Assembly (NCBI GenBank): GCA_964528575.1
Contig: CAZGTQ010000345.1
Span: 1-14,026 of the forward strand
DNA length: 14,026 nt
Origin: CAZGTQ01 sp964528575
GTDB taxonomy: Bacteria > Planctomycetota > UBA1135 > GCA-002686595
Direction: 5' to 3'
Below are positions 6,464 through 13,276 of the stretch, piece by piece. Position numbers and translations under genes: made by a program. The notes under the pieces were generated by a model that searched no databases, was not told where the DNA came from, and saw only the letters and a list, made by a program, of their open reading frames with translations. Each line of letters begins with the position of its first letter. Position 1 is the stretch's first letter.

Positions 6464-7441
6464 TCACTCGAAGGCACTGGCGATCCTCCTGGACGTGTCG
6501 CCGAGCTCGTCGGCGAGCGATTCGAGCAGCTTCTTCGTCGCCGGGCTCGGGCCGCGGCCGCGTTCGGCGCGCTTGCGGCGCACGCCCTTCAGCCAGTCCG
6601 CGAGCGAGGGGTGGTCGGGCTCGACGAGCTCGTCGAGGCGCGCGGCGGCGTCCAGCACGTCCGGGCGGTCGGCGGCGTCGAGCGCATGGAAGAGCCAGCT
6701 CGCGAGCGGGGTCGGCCGCGGCTCGCCGCACAGCGCGGCAGCGCGGTACGCGTCGCGTGCGGCCGGGGCGTCGCCCGACGCGGCGCGCGCCCAGCCGACG
6801 TTCTCGTGCGCGTTCGACGCGTGCAGCGCGGACGGGGCGCCCGCCAACACGCTCTCGAGCACGCGCAGCGCCGTGCGCGGCTCGTCGCGGCGGATCAGGT
6901 CGACGCCGACGCAGATGCGCGCGCTGTCGTGCGCGGCGACGCGCAGCGAGCTCGTCGCGAGCTGCGCCGCCGAGGGGCGCGCGGACGACGCGTCCTCGCC
7001 CCAGCGAGATTCGTCCGCCGGGTGCACGCAGCGCAGCAGCAGCTCGTACGCGTCCGTCGTCTCCGAGTCGTCCGTGACCGCGTCCATCTCGCGCCGCGCC
7101 CGCGCGCGCCACGCATCCTCGTCGGGGATCTCGATGCGGCGGCGTACGTCGATGTCGCGCCCGATCTCCTCGGCGGCGCGCGGCTCCTCGAACAGGCGCA
7201 GCACGCACGCCTCGCGCAGGAGCGCTGCGACCTCGCAGCGGTGCACGAGCAAGAGCTGACGCTCCGCGGAGGTGAGCCCCGTCGCGCGCGCGCTCGTCGC
7301 CGGCTCGTCCGCAGCGCGCGAGCCGCGCTCGAACAGACCGCGCAGGACCTTCGGCCGCGGGACGCGCAACAGCGACGAGCGCGGATCCGCCGCGATCTCC
7401 TGCAGGAGCGCTTCCACCTCGGGGTCGAGCAACTCAGCCAT
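6464..7441 (-). CDS. TPR-like alpha-helical protein encoded with a sigma-like factor
   Basis: The 325-residue soluble protein has no signal peptide or membrane helix. ATG 7441 is preceded by GGGGAGG at 7457-7451, 9 nt away, and overlaps the end of the upstream gene by 8 bp, so the two are co-translated. The N-terminal region (1-150) is helical and charged, with the opening MAELLDPEVEALLQEIAADP. Residues about 170-240 contain two helix-turn-helix units resembling tetratricopeptide repeats (for example NAHENVGWARAASGDAPAAR), followed by more amphipathic helices and a basic stretch near 287-297 (GVRRKRAERGR). I do not recognise a named family. Because it is coupled to a sigma-like gene, a role in controlling that factor is plausible but inferred. 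The frame extends upstream to 7552, but that part is shadow sequence inside the neighbour. Confidence 0.72.
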   Translation of the reverse strand: MAELLDPEVEALLQEIAADPRSSLLRVPRPKVLRGLFERGSRAADEPATSARATGLTSAERQLLLVHRCEVAALLREACVLRLFEEPRAAEEIGRDIDVRRRIEIPDEDAWRARARREMDAVTDDSETTDAYELLLRCVHPADESRWGEDASSARPSAAQLATSSLRVAAHDSARICVGVDLIRRDEPRTALRVLESVLAGAPSALHASNAHENVGWARAASGDAPAARDAYRAAALCGEPRPTPLASWLFHALDAADRPDVLDAAARLDELVEPDHPSLADWLKGVRRKRAERGRGPSPATKKLLESLADELGDTSRRIASAFE

Positions 7442-8087
7442 CGCCCGCGGCCTCCCCGCCCTCGTCGCCGAGATCGCCGCCGCGCAGCGCGAGCGCGAGG
7501 AACGCCGCGCGCAGCCGCTCGAGCACCGCGTCGGGCGCGCCGTGCCCCGCAACGACGAAGCGCCGCAGCGAGACGCCCTCGACGACGATCGCGAAGAACG
7601 CGCGGCGCACGTCGTCGGGTCGATCGTTGAACGCGATGCACGCCCGCCGCGCGAGCCCCGGCTCGATGCCGAGCGCCTCGCCGAGGAACGCGTAGCGCGG
7701 GTCCCACGGCTCGGTCGGCGGGATCCCGAAGCGCTCCTCCTCGCGGTCCTCGTTCACGAGGTCCGCGATGGCGTCGTCGATGCGCGCCGCGAGCCACGCG
7801 CCGAGCGGCGGCGCGCCCGCGTACGCCGGCGCGGCGTGCGCGACGCGTGCGAGGCTGCGCTGCACGAGGCGGTCCTGCGCGACGAGCAGCGCGCGCTGCT
7901 TCACACGTCCGAGACAGCGCTCACGAAGCCCGAGCGGGTCGCCGGCCGCCAGGCGCGCGAGCACGTCGCGCGGCGCGCCGGCCCCGAGGAGCTCCGCGCC
8001 CGGGAACGGCTGGGGGAGCGGCGCGGTGCCCTCGCGCGGCGCGCTCTGCGTCTTCGGCACCGTCCTCTGTTCCGCGTTTCGCTCCAT
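7434..8087 (-). CDS. Divergent sigma-70-like (ECF-type) protein, tentative
   Basis: The 217-residue soluble protein starts at ATG 8087 with GGAG at 8098-8095, 7 nt upstream. Residues about 50-120 look like a weak sigma region 2 (CLGRVKQRALLVAQDRLVQR, then PPLGAWLAARIDDAIADLVN and an acidic/basic EDREEER). Residues about 148-200 look like region 4: a helix DDVRRAFFAIVVEGVSLRRF, a turn, and a recognition-helix-like PDAVLERLRAAFLA. The layout matches short ECF sigma factors, but the classical signature residues are poorly kept, so a non-sigma DNA-binding or adaptor protein is possible. The N-terminal 30 residues are Pro-rich. It is the first gene of a two-gene operon with the TPR-like protein, driven by the promoter at 8127-8155. 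Confidence 0.6.
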   Translation of the reverse strand: MERNAEQRTVPKTQSAPREGTAPLPQPFPGAELLGAGAPRDVLARLAAGDPLGLRERCLGRVKQRALLVAQDRLVQRSLARVAHAAPAYAGAPPLGAWLAARIDDAIADLVNEDREEERFGIPPTEPWDPRYAFLGEALGIEPGLARRACIAFNDRPDDVRRAFFAIVVEGVSLRRFVVAGHGAPDAVLERLRAAFLALALRGGDLGDEGGEAAGDG

Positions 8088-8126
8088 GCCTCGGCTCCGC
8101 GTTGCCCCGCGTTCGGTCGCGCGCCG

Positions 8127-8155
8127 ATTCTGGAGGTGCCCATCGGGACCGTCAA
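8127..8155 (-). promoter_or_regulatory. Sigma70-type promoter TTGACG-N17-CAGAAT for the sigma-like/TPR operon
   Basis: On the minus strand TTGACG (8155-8150), exactly 17 bp, then CAGAAT (8132-8127). Five of six -35 bases and four of six -10 bases match the consensus. The predicted start near 8120 gives a leader of about 33 nt with the GGAG ribosome-binding site. This is the best promoter match I found in the window. Confidence 0.65.
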
Positions 8156-8164
8156 GCGACGCGG

Positions 8165-8170
8165 CTACAC
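8165..8170 (+). promoter_or_regulatory. -10 box TACACT for the peroxiredoxin-DUF488 operon
   Basis: TACACT stands out in a GC-rich stretch and would place the transcription start near 8177, about 10 nt before ATG 8187 and 31 nt before ATG 8208. No clear -35 is seen. The region where a -35 would sit (about 8142-8148) is inside the spacer of the opposing promoter, so the two promoters overlap. Confidence 0.45.
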
Positions 8171-8186
8171 TGCGAGCAGCACGCGC

Positions 8187-8720
8187 ATGGCGCGTGAAGA
8201 ATCGCTCATGCCTCAGCCGTTCATGCCGCAGCCGCTCATGCCGCAGCCGTTCATGCCCCAGCCACGACGCACGCCTGTCGACGTCGGCGCCGAAGCGCCC
8301 GACTTCACGCTCGAGAAACACGACGGGACGCCGTGGACGCTGTCCGCGCAGCGCGGCAAGCGGGTCGTGCTCGCGTGGTATCCCGCCGACTGGTGTCCCG
8401 CGAGCGAGCGCGAGCACCGCCGCGCGGCCGCCGCGTCGTGGAGCGGGGACGGCGAGACCGTGGTCGTCGGCATCGGCCGCGATCCGGCCTGGTCGCACGA
8501 CGATTGGCGGCGCGCGCGCGAGCTCTCGCTCGACCTCCTCTCCGATCCCGAGCTCGAGGCGACGCGCGCCTACGGGTTGGTCCAGCCCGACGCGCCTGAC
8601 CTGCCGCGCCGCGCGACCGTCGTCGTCGATCCCGACGGCCGCGTCGCGCACGTCGCGCTGCACGAGCCGCTGACCGCCGAGCGCGACTGGGACGCCCTCG
8701 CCGCGGCGCTCGCGCGATGA
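8187..8720 (+). CDS. Peroxiredoxin-fold (AhpC/TSA-like) protein with altered active site
   Basis: The product has 177 residues from ATG 8187. The thioredoxin-like fold begins at about 31: APDFTLEKHDG, VVLAWYPADWCPAS, VVVGIGRDPAWSH, LLSDPELEATRAYGL, RRATVVVDPDG. This is the AhpC/TSA pattern of thiol peroxidases. The active-site motif PxxxTxxC instead reads P66-A-D-W-C70-P-A-S73: the Thr position holds Cys and the peroxidatic Cys position holds Ser. C70 is the only cysteine. The conserved Arg of the active site (R142) is kept. The protein is therefore either inactive as a normal peroxiredoxin or uses C70 differently. The N-terminus is a repeat MPQP[FL], giving in-frame ATGs at 8208, 8223, 8238 and 8253. 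A weak GAAGAA lies 6 nt before 8208, so the true start is uncertain. It is coupled to DUF488 by an ATGA overlap. Confidence 0.85.
   Translation: MAREESLMPQPFMPQPLMPQPFMPQPRRTPVDVGAEAPDFTLEKHDGTPWTLSAQRGKRVVLAWYPADWCPASEREHRRAAAASWSGDGETVVVGIGRDPAWSHDDWRRARELSLDLLSDPELEATRAYGLVQPDAPDLPRRATVVVDPDGRVAHVALHEPLTAERDWDALAAALAR
8208..8267 (+). repeat. Four tandem 15-bp units, each starting with an in-frame ATG
   Basis: Units at 8208, 8223, 8238 and 8253 encode MPQPF, MPQPL, MPQPF and MPQPR. The middle two differ at one base; the last is diverged. The array sits at the very 5' end of the peroxiredoxin-like gene before the conserved fold, so it is either an N-terminal Pro-rich tail or a partly untranslated array of alternative starts. 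Confidence 0.9.
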
Positions 8721-9277
8721 GCGCGGACGGGCGCGCCACCGTCTACACGATCGGGCACTCGAACCGCAGCACGGACGAGCTCGCCGCGCTGCTCGCCGAG
8801 CACCGGATCGGCGCGCTCGTCGACGTGCGCCGCTATCCGACGTCGCGCTGGCCGCAGTTCCGCCGCGCCGCGCTCGCGAAGGCGCTCGCCGCGCGCGGCG
8901 TCGACTACGCGCACGAGGAGCGGCTCGGCGGCCACCGCGAGTCGAGCGAGGGCTCGCCGCACGTCGCGCTCGAAGCGGCGTTCCGCGGGTACGCGGACCA
9001 CATGGCGACGGCCGCGTTCCGGCGCGCGGCGCTCGACCAGCTCGCGCGGTCGGCGCGCGAGCGCATCGTCGTGATGTGCGCCGAGCGCGAGCCGGAGCGC
9101 TGCCACCGCAAGCTCCTCGCCGACTTCCTCGTCGCGCGGGGCGCGCGCGTCGTGCACGTCGTCGGGCCGGGCGAGGCGCGCGAGCACGAGCTCGATCCGC
9201 GCGTCGTGCTGCGCTCGCCCGACGTGCTCGTCTATGCGCGCTCGGGCGACGAGCAGCTCGAGCTGTTCCGAGGCTGA
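8717..9277 (+). CDS. DUF488 family protein
   Basis: The 186-residue soluble protein is a clear DUF488 member: YTIGHSNRS (10-18), LVDVRRYPTSRWPQF (34-48), LGGHR (70-74), FRGYADHM (89-96), and the conserved MCAEREPERCHR (120-131, with C121, C129 and H130). The C-terminus QLELF is also typical. DUF488 proteins are widespread and have no established reaction that I can state; the Cys-Cys-His cluster suggests catalysis or metal binding. ATG 8717 overlaps the stop of the peroxiredoxin-like gene as ATGA and has no Shine-Dalgarno sequence, so translation depends on coupling. The pairing with a thiol-redox-fold protein might suggest a stress-related role, but this is inference only. Confidence 0.9.
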   Translation: MSADGRATVYTIGHSNRSTDELAALLAEHRIGALVDVRRYPTSRWPQFRRAALAKALAARGVDYAHEERLGGHRESSEGSPHVALEAAFRGYADHMATAAFRRAALDQLARSARERIVVMCAEREPERCHRKLLADFLVARGARVVHVVGPGEAREHELDPRVVLRSPDVLVYARSGDEQLELFRG

Positions 9278-9285
9278 GCGTGGAG

Positions 9286-10140
9286 ATGCGACTGCGCAGC
9301 CTCGATGCGCTCCGCGGGCTCGCCGTGGTCGCGCTCGTGCTCGCGACGCGCGGTCCAAAGGAGCTCGCGCACGCGCTGCCGTTGCTCCTGTTCGGCGTCG
9401 GCGCCGAGCTCGCGTACGCCCTCGCGCGCTTCGCCGGCACCGATCCGGTGCTGCGCCGCCCGCGCCCGCCGTGGTCGCGCGTCGCGGCGCGCGCGGCGGC
9501 GCTGCTCGCGCTCGCCGTGGCGTTGCGCGCGCTCGAGCGGGGCGCGCTGAGCGACGCCGCGCCGAGCGTCGTGCTGTTGCGCGTCGCGGTGTGCTACGCG
9601 GGCGCCGCGGCGGTCGTCGTGCAGCTCGGCCCACTCGCGCAGTGGGGTATCCTCGTCGCGCTGCTCGCGCTCGCCCGCGTGCTGCGCGGGTTCGATGCCG
9701 TGCCGGACGAGGCGCTCTCGACGCTGGCGGGCGTCGCGCTGACGATCCTCGGCGGCCGCGCGGGCGCGACGCTGTGGGGCGCGGTCGCGTCGCGCGAGCA
9801 CGCGGTGCGCATGGCGGTGCACGCGCCGCTGTGGATCGCGCTCGCGCTCGGACTCTCGCCGTGGCTGCCGGTCGACGCGGAGCCGTGGAGCGCGACGTAC
9901 GTCGCGCTCGCGACCGGCGGCTCGCTCGCGCTCTTCGCGGCGCTGTACGCGCTCGTCGAGCTGCGCAACGTGTCCCTGCGCCCGCTCGAGGTCGTCGGCC
10001 GCCACGCGCTCGTCGTGTACGCCGGAGCGGCGCTCTGCGCGCACTTCGTCGACTCGCTCGCGTTCGCGGCCGCGATGCTCGCGCTCTGGTACGGCGTCGC
10101 CGAGCTCTGCGAGCGCCGCGCCCTGCGTTTCGCGGTGTAG
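9286..10140 (+). CDS. Shortened acyltransferase-like polytopic membrane protein (HGSNAT/YeiB-like)
   Basis: The product has 284 residues and begins MRLRSLDALRGLAVVALV, the N-terminal signature of heparan-alpha-glucosaminide N-acetyltransferase/DUF5009-like and related membrane acyltransferases. About eight to ten hydrophobic helices follow to the C-terminus. Compared with typical members of about 350-400 residues it is short, and the loop between helices 1 and 2, which in relatives carries a His-x-x-Trp/Asp cluster before the FLFxVG helix, is reduced to ATRGPKELAHALPLLLFGVG. Activity is thus doubtful. ATG 9286 was chosen; GTG 9280, with GAGG 6 nt upstream (9270-9273), is an equally good start and adds two residues. 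It follows DUF488 by 2-8 nt, so it is the third gene of that operon. It ends 6 bp from the convergent exporter operon. Confidence 0.7.
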   Translation: MRLRSLDALRGLAVVALVLATRGPKELAHALPLLLFGVGAELAYALARFAGTDPVLRRPRPPWSRVAARAAALLALAVALRALERGALSDAAPSVVLLRVAVCYAGAAAVVVQLGPLAQWGILVALLALARVLRGFDAVPDEALSTLAGVALTILGGRAGATLWGAVASREHAVRMAVHAPLWIALALGLSPWLPVDAEPWSATYVALATGGSLALFAALYALVELRNVSLRPLEVVGRHALVVYAGAALCAHFVDSLAFAAAMLALWYGVAELCERRALRFAV

Positions 10141-10146
10141 CGCCGA

Positions 10147-11316
10147 TCAGCCGCGGCGCAACGCGTGCGTCGGAGCGAGCCGCGCCGCGCGCCACGAGGG
10201 CCACGCGCCGCCGACGAGGCCGAGGGCGAGCGCGAACAAGACCGCTTGCACGAGCACGTCGGGGGTGACGCGGAACGCGAAAGCGACCTCGGTGAACGTG
10301 TCGAAGTTGGTCGTGCCGGTGCGGATTCCGTGGAGCGGGAGCGCGAGCACGCAGCCGAGCACGCCGCCCAGGAGCGAGAGCAGGACCGCTTCGAACAGGA
10401 ACGAGAAGAAGATCGCGAACGGGCGGAAGCCCATCGAGAGCAGGATGCCGATCTCGTGTGAACGCGCCGTGAGCGCCGCGAGCATCGTGTTCATGCCGGT
10501 GAAGACCGCCGCGATCCCCATGATCGACGCGAGGCCCCAGCCGAGCCAGGACAGCGTCAGCGTGAGGTTGGTGGTCTGCGAGAGGAGGTAGTCGCGCTCC
10601 GTCAGCACCTTGGCCGGCACGTTCTTGTCGTCGGCGAGCCGCTCGGCGAGCGCTTCCATGTCGGTGCCGGGGACGATCTGCGCGATGACCCGGCTGTAGT
10701 TGCGACGCTCGAGCGCCTCCATCATCCGTTCGGCGTCGCCCCAGATCTCCGAGTCGAACGGTCCGTCGTTCTCGAAGACGCCGACGACGTGGAAGGGCGT
10801 CGTGTTCACGACCAGGACGTCGCCCAGGCGGCAGCCGCGCATGCGTTCGACGAGCCCGCTCCCGACGACGATCTCGTCCTGCCCCTGCGCGAACGGCCGA
10901 CCCGCGACGAAGCGGATCTCGTGCGCGCGCAGGTCGAACGTGCGCGGCTGCACGCCGCGGATCGGCACGTTCGTCTCGCCGCCGTCGAGCTTGCGCAGGC
11001 GCAGCGCGAGGAACGTCTCGGCGGACGCGAGCGGGCGGCCCGCGTCGTCGACGGCGATCTCGCCGAGCGACTTCACGAGTTGATCGACGCGGTCGTGCGA
11101 GAAGGCGCTCTCGCCCTCGGACGTCGCGCCCGGACGCAGGAAGACGGCCAGATCGGTGCGCCCGCCATCCGCGAACAGGGACTGGAAGCCCGAGCGCAGC
11201 GACAGGACACCCGCGAGCACGGCGACGGTGGCGGCGATGCTCACGATCGTCAGGAGCGTCGAGGAGCGGCGCACGAACAGGCTCCGCACGTTGTAGGAGA
11301 GAGGGACGAGCTTCAT
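10147..11316 (-). CDS. ABC transporter permease, FtsX/MacB type (second permease)
   Basis: The 389-residue inner-membrane protein has the type VII (MacB/LolC/E) layout: one N-terminal helix (about 19-40), a large periplasmic domain (about 41-255), then three C-terminal helices. The FtsX signature is present in the first C-terminal segment: GMNTMLAALTARSHEIGILLSMGF. The C-terminus PSWRAARLAPTHALRRG is typical for these permeases, where the AA-R-L-x-P-x-AL motif faces the ATPase. ATG 11316 overlaps the previous stop as TGATG, so it is translationally coupled. Having two separate permeases of the same size suggests a LolC/LolE-like heterodimer rather than a MacB homodimer. The substrate is unknown. 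Confidence 0.9.
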   Translation of the reverse strand: MKLVPLSYNVRSLFVRRSSTLLTIVSIAATVAVLAGVLSLRSGFQSLFADGGRTDLAVFLRPGATSEGESAFSHDRVDQLVKSLGEIAVDDAGRPLASAETFLALRLRKLDGGETNVPIRGVQPRTFDLRAHEIRFVAGRPFAQGQDEIVVGSGLVERMRGCRLGDVLVVNTTPFHVVGVFENDGPFDSEIWGDAERMMEALERRNYSRVIAQIVPGTDMEALAERLADDKNVPAKVLTERDYLLSQTTNLTLTLSWLGWGLASIMGIAAVFTGMNTMLAALTARSHEIGILLSMGFRPFAIFFSFLFEAVLLSLLGGVLGCVLALPLHGIRTGTTNFDTFTEVAFAFRVTPDVLVQAVLFALALGLVGGAWPSWRAARLAPTHALRRG

Positions 11317-12485
11317 CAGACGTCCGCTCGCACGGCCTCGACGGTTTGCAGCCGCGCGGCGCTCCAGGCCGGAACGATGCCGGCGACGAGCCCGATCGCG
11401 AGCGCCAGCGCGGCGCTGAGCGCGAGCGCCGACGGCTCGATCGCGTACGACTGGAACATCGCCGCCATCGGCGAGTGCAGGAACGCCCTCTCGCCGAGCA
11501 GGGCGAGCCCGATGCCGAGGCCGCCGCCCACGGTGGTCAGGAGCAGCGACTCGGCCATCAGCAGCCCGAACGCCGTACCGTCGGTGAAGCCGAGGGCCTT
11601 CAAGATGCCGAGGTCGCGCGTGCGCTCGCGCGCGGCGACCAGCATCGTGTTGACGACCGCGAGCAGGATCGCGAAGAGCACGCCGCCGCCGATCGAGCCG
11701 AGCAGCGTCGGCACGCTCCCCAGCATCGTGACGAACTGGCGCTGGAACTCCGCTTCGGTCGTCGTCTGCACGCGCTGCGGGGTCTCGAGCTTCGCGTCGA
11801 TCGCGCTCATCACGCGCACCGGATCCGCTCCCTGCTCGATGCGCACCGCGTACACGCCCACGCCCTCGGGGCCGGACGCGGCGCCGCTCTCGAGCGCCTC
11901 GCGCAAGTAGTCGTAATGGAAGTACAGCCGCTGCTCGTCGATCGCGGGATTGTCCGAGGAGTAGATCGCGGCGACGTCGAACTCCCACGCCTCGTCGCCT
12001 TGGCGCGGGAAGATCGTGCCGAGGAGCGGGATCCGCTGGCCGACCCGGAAGCCGTAGATCGTGCGCAGGTCGTCACCGATCAGGCACGCGGTACGGTCGC
12101 TCAGGAACTTCTCGAGCGACCCGTCGACGATGTCGTGCTCCGGATACGTGTCCATGAGCTGTTGCGGGTCGACTGCGAACTGCGCGAAGAAGCCGCCGCC
12201 CTCGTCCTGGTACACGCCGCCGAACCACTGGAACTTGCACACCTCGTCGACGCCCTCGACCGCCTCGATCTTCTGCTGGTAGGAGAGCGGGAGGCTCACG
12301 AACAGGCTCACCGCCGACTGCACCATCAGCCGGTTCGTCGCCGCGGTGTCGATGCCGGCGCTGAGCGCGCTGACGAGCGCTTGCAGCGAGCACACGAGGA
12401 AGAACGCGACGACCAGCGAGCCGACCGTGAGCAGCGTGCGCAGCTTGTGGGCGCCGAGATAGCGCCAGACGAGGTGCAGCGGCAT
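11316..12485 (-). CDS. ABC transporter permease, FtsX/MacB type (first permease)
   Basis: The product has 389 residues. The N-terminal helix is LRTLLTVGSLVVAFFLVCSL (about 15-34). The periplasmic domain is about 38-265 (with the motif YPEHDIVDG near 115-123). The three C-terminal helices begin with SIGGGVLFAILLAVVNTMLV and include the permease motif ARERTRDLGILKALGF. It ends SAARLQTVEAVRADV. ATG 12485 has GGAAG at 12497-12493, 7 nt upstream, and starts 2 nt after the ATPase stop. It partners the next permease and the ATPase. Its periplasmic domain has little obvious similarity to that of the second permease, in keeping with two distinct subunits. Confidence 0.9.
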   Translation of the reverse strand: MPLHLVWRYLGAHKLRTLLTVGSLVVAFFLVCSLQALVSALSAGIDTAATNRLMVQSAVSLFVSLPLSYQQKIEAVEGVDEVCKFQWFGGVYQDEGGGFFAQFAVDPQQLMDTYPEHDIVDGSLEKFLSDRTACLIGDDLRTIYGFRVGQRIPLLGTIFPRQGDEAWEFDVAAIYSSDNPAIDEQRLYFHYDYLREALESGAASGPEGVGVYAVRIEQGADPVRVMSAIDAKLETPQRVQTTTEAEFQRQFVTMLGSVPTLLGSIGGGVLFAILLAVVNTMLVAARERTRDLGILKALGFTDGTAFGLLMAESLLLTTVGGGLGIGLALLGERAFLHSPMAAMFQSYAIEPSALALSAALALAIGLVAGIVPAWSAARLQTVEAVRADV

Positions 12486-12487
12486 CG

Positions 12488-13201
12488 CTACGCTTCCACC
12501 GGCTCGGGCTCGTTCGTCGTGATCGCGCCGAGCCGGCCCTTGTCGAGGTGCACGATGTGCCGCGCGCGCGCCGCCGCGACCGGATCGTGCGTCACCATCA
12601 GGACCGTCTTCTGGAACTCGCGGTTGAGCCGCGCGAGCAGCGTCAGCACCTGGTCCGCCGAGTCGCGGTCGAGGTCGCCGGTCGGCTCGTCGGCGAGGAT
12701 CAGGAGCGGGTCGGTGACGAGCGCGCGCGCGATCGCGGTGCGCTGCTCTTGGCCGCCGGAGAGCTGGCGCGGACGGTGGCTCGCGCGGTCGGCGAGGCCG
12801 ACGAGCTCGAGCGCGTAGCGCGCGTGCTCGCGGCGCTCGCGGCGCGAGAGCGGGGTCAGGAGCAGCGGCAGCTCGACGTTCTGCTGCGCGGTCAGCACCG
12901 GCAAGAGATTGAAACCCTGGAAGACGAAGCCGACGTGGTCGGCGCGCCAGCGCGCGAGCTGGGCGCCCGAGAGCTCCGCGAGGTTCTCGTCGGAGACGAT
13001 CACCTCGCCCTCGTCGGGCCGGTCGAGTCCGCCGATCATGTTGAGCAGCGTCGTCTTGCCCGAGCCGGACGGGCCCATCAGCGCGTAGAAGCCGCCCCTC
13101 TCGATCTCGAGGTCGAGGCCGTCGAGGACGCGCAGCACGCCGTCGCCGCTGGGATAGGTCTTCGTCACGCCGCGCAGGCGGATCAGGGGCTCTTCGCTCA
13201 T
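12488..13201 (-). CDS. ABC transporter ATP-binding protein, LolD/MacB type
   Basis: The 237-residue cytoplasmic ATPase has every motif: Walker A GPSGSGKT (43-50), Q-loop Q95 (FVFQGFNLLPVLT), signature LSGGQ (147-151), Walker B LLILADEPTGDLD (166-178, D171 and E172), and H-loop H205 in VTHD. The stretch after the signature reads EQRTAIARAL where LolD/MacB relatives usually have QQRVAIARAL, a mild change. The family powers lipoprotein release, macrolide or peptide export, or other periplasmic work by mechanical coupling to FtsX-type permeases. It is followed by the permeases 2 nt downstream. Its 5' leader is unusually purine-rich and AT-rich for this window, and the ribosome-binding site is weak (GAGAGAC region). 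Confidence 0.95.
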   Translation of the reverse strand: MSEEPLIRLRGVTKTYPSGDGVLRVLDGLDLEIERGGFYALMGPSGSGKTTLLNMIGGLDRPDEGEVIVSDENLAELSGAQLARWRADHVGFVFQGFNLLPVLTAQQNVELPLLLTPLSRRERREHARYALELVGLADRASHRPRQLSGGQEQRTAIARALVTDPLLILADEPTGDLDRDSADQVLTLLARLNREFQKTVLMVTHDPVAAARARHIVHLDKGRLGAITTNEPEPVEA

Positions 13202-13242
13202 CGTCTGTCTCTCGTTCGTTTCTCAGACGTGACTCTCTTCAT

Positions 13243-13271
13243 CGTGACGTCGACGTGCCGTCGACGTCACG
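13243..13271. other. Perfect 13-bp inverted repeat with 3-nt loop inside the exporter operon
   Basis: CGTGACGTCGACG (13243-13255) is exactly repeated in inverted orientation at 13259-13271, with loop TGC. A third half-copy, ACGTCGAC, follows at 13269-13276. It lies in the 75-bp gap between the membrane-fusion gene and the ATPase gene, starting 6 bp after the stop of the former. No T-run follows on the minus strand, so full intrinsic termination is unlikely. It may be an mRNA-stability or processing hairpin that sets the ratio of the two products, or a palindromic protein-binding site. Confidence 0.7.
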
Positions 13272-13276
13272 TCGAC

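Noticed and set aside
3723..7208. A 1161-codon minus-strand open frame across the beta-roll and kinase-GNAT genes
   Set aside because: It is compositionally biased and antisense to two genes with recognisable domains and motifs; no family features.
8305..8739. Minus-strand open frame opposite the peroxiredoxin-like gene
   Set aside because: It is an Arg-rich shadow with no domain; the plus strand has the thioredoxin-like fold and ATGA coupling to DUF488.
13240..13242. Upstream ATG (minus strand, at 13242) as the ATPase start
   Set aside because: It is 41 nt from ATG 13201 and therefore out of frame; the protein start MSEEPLIRLRGVTKTY fits the family.
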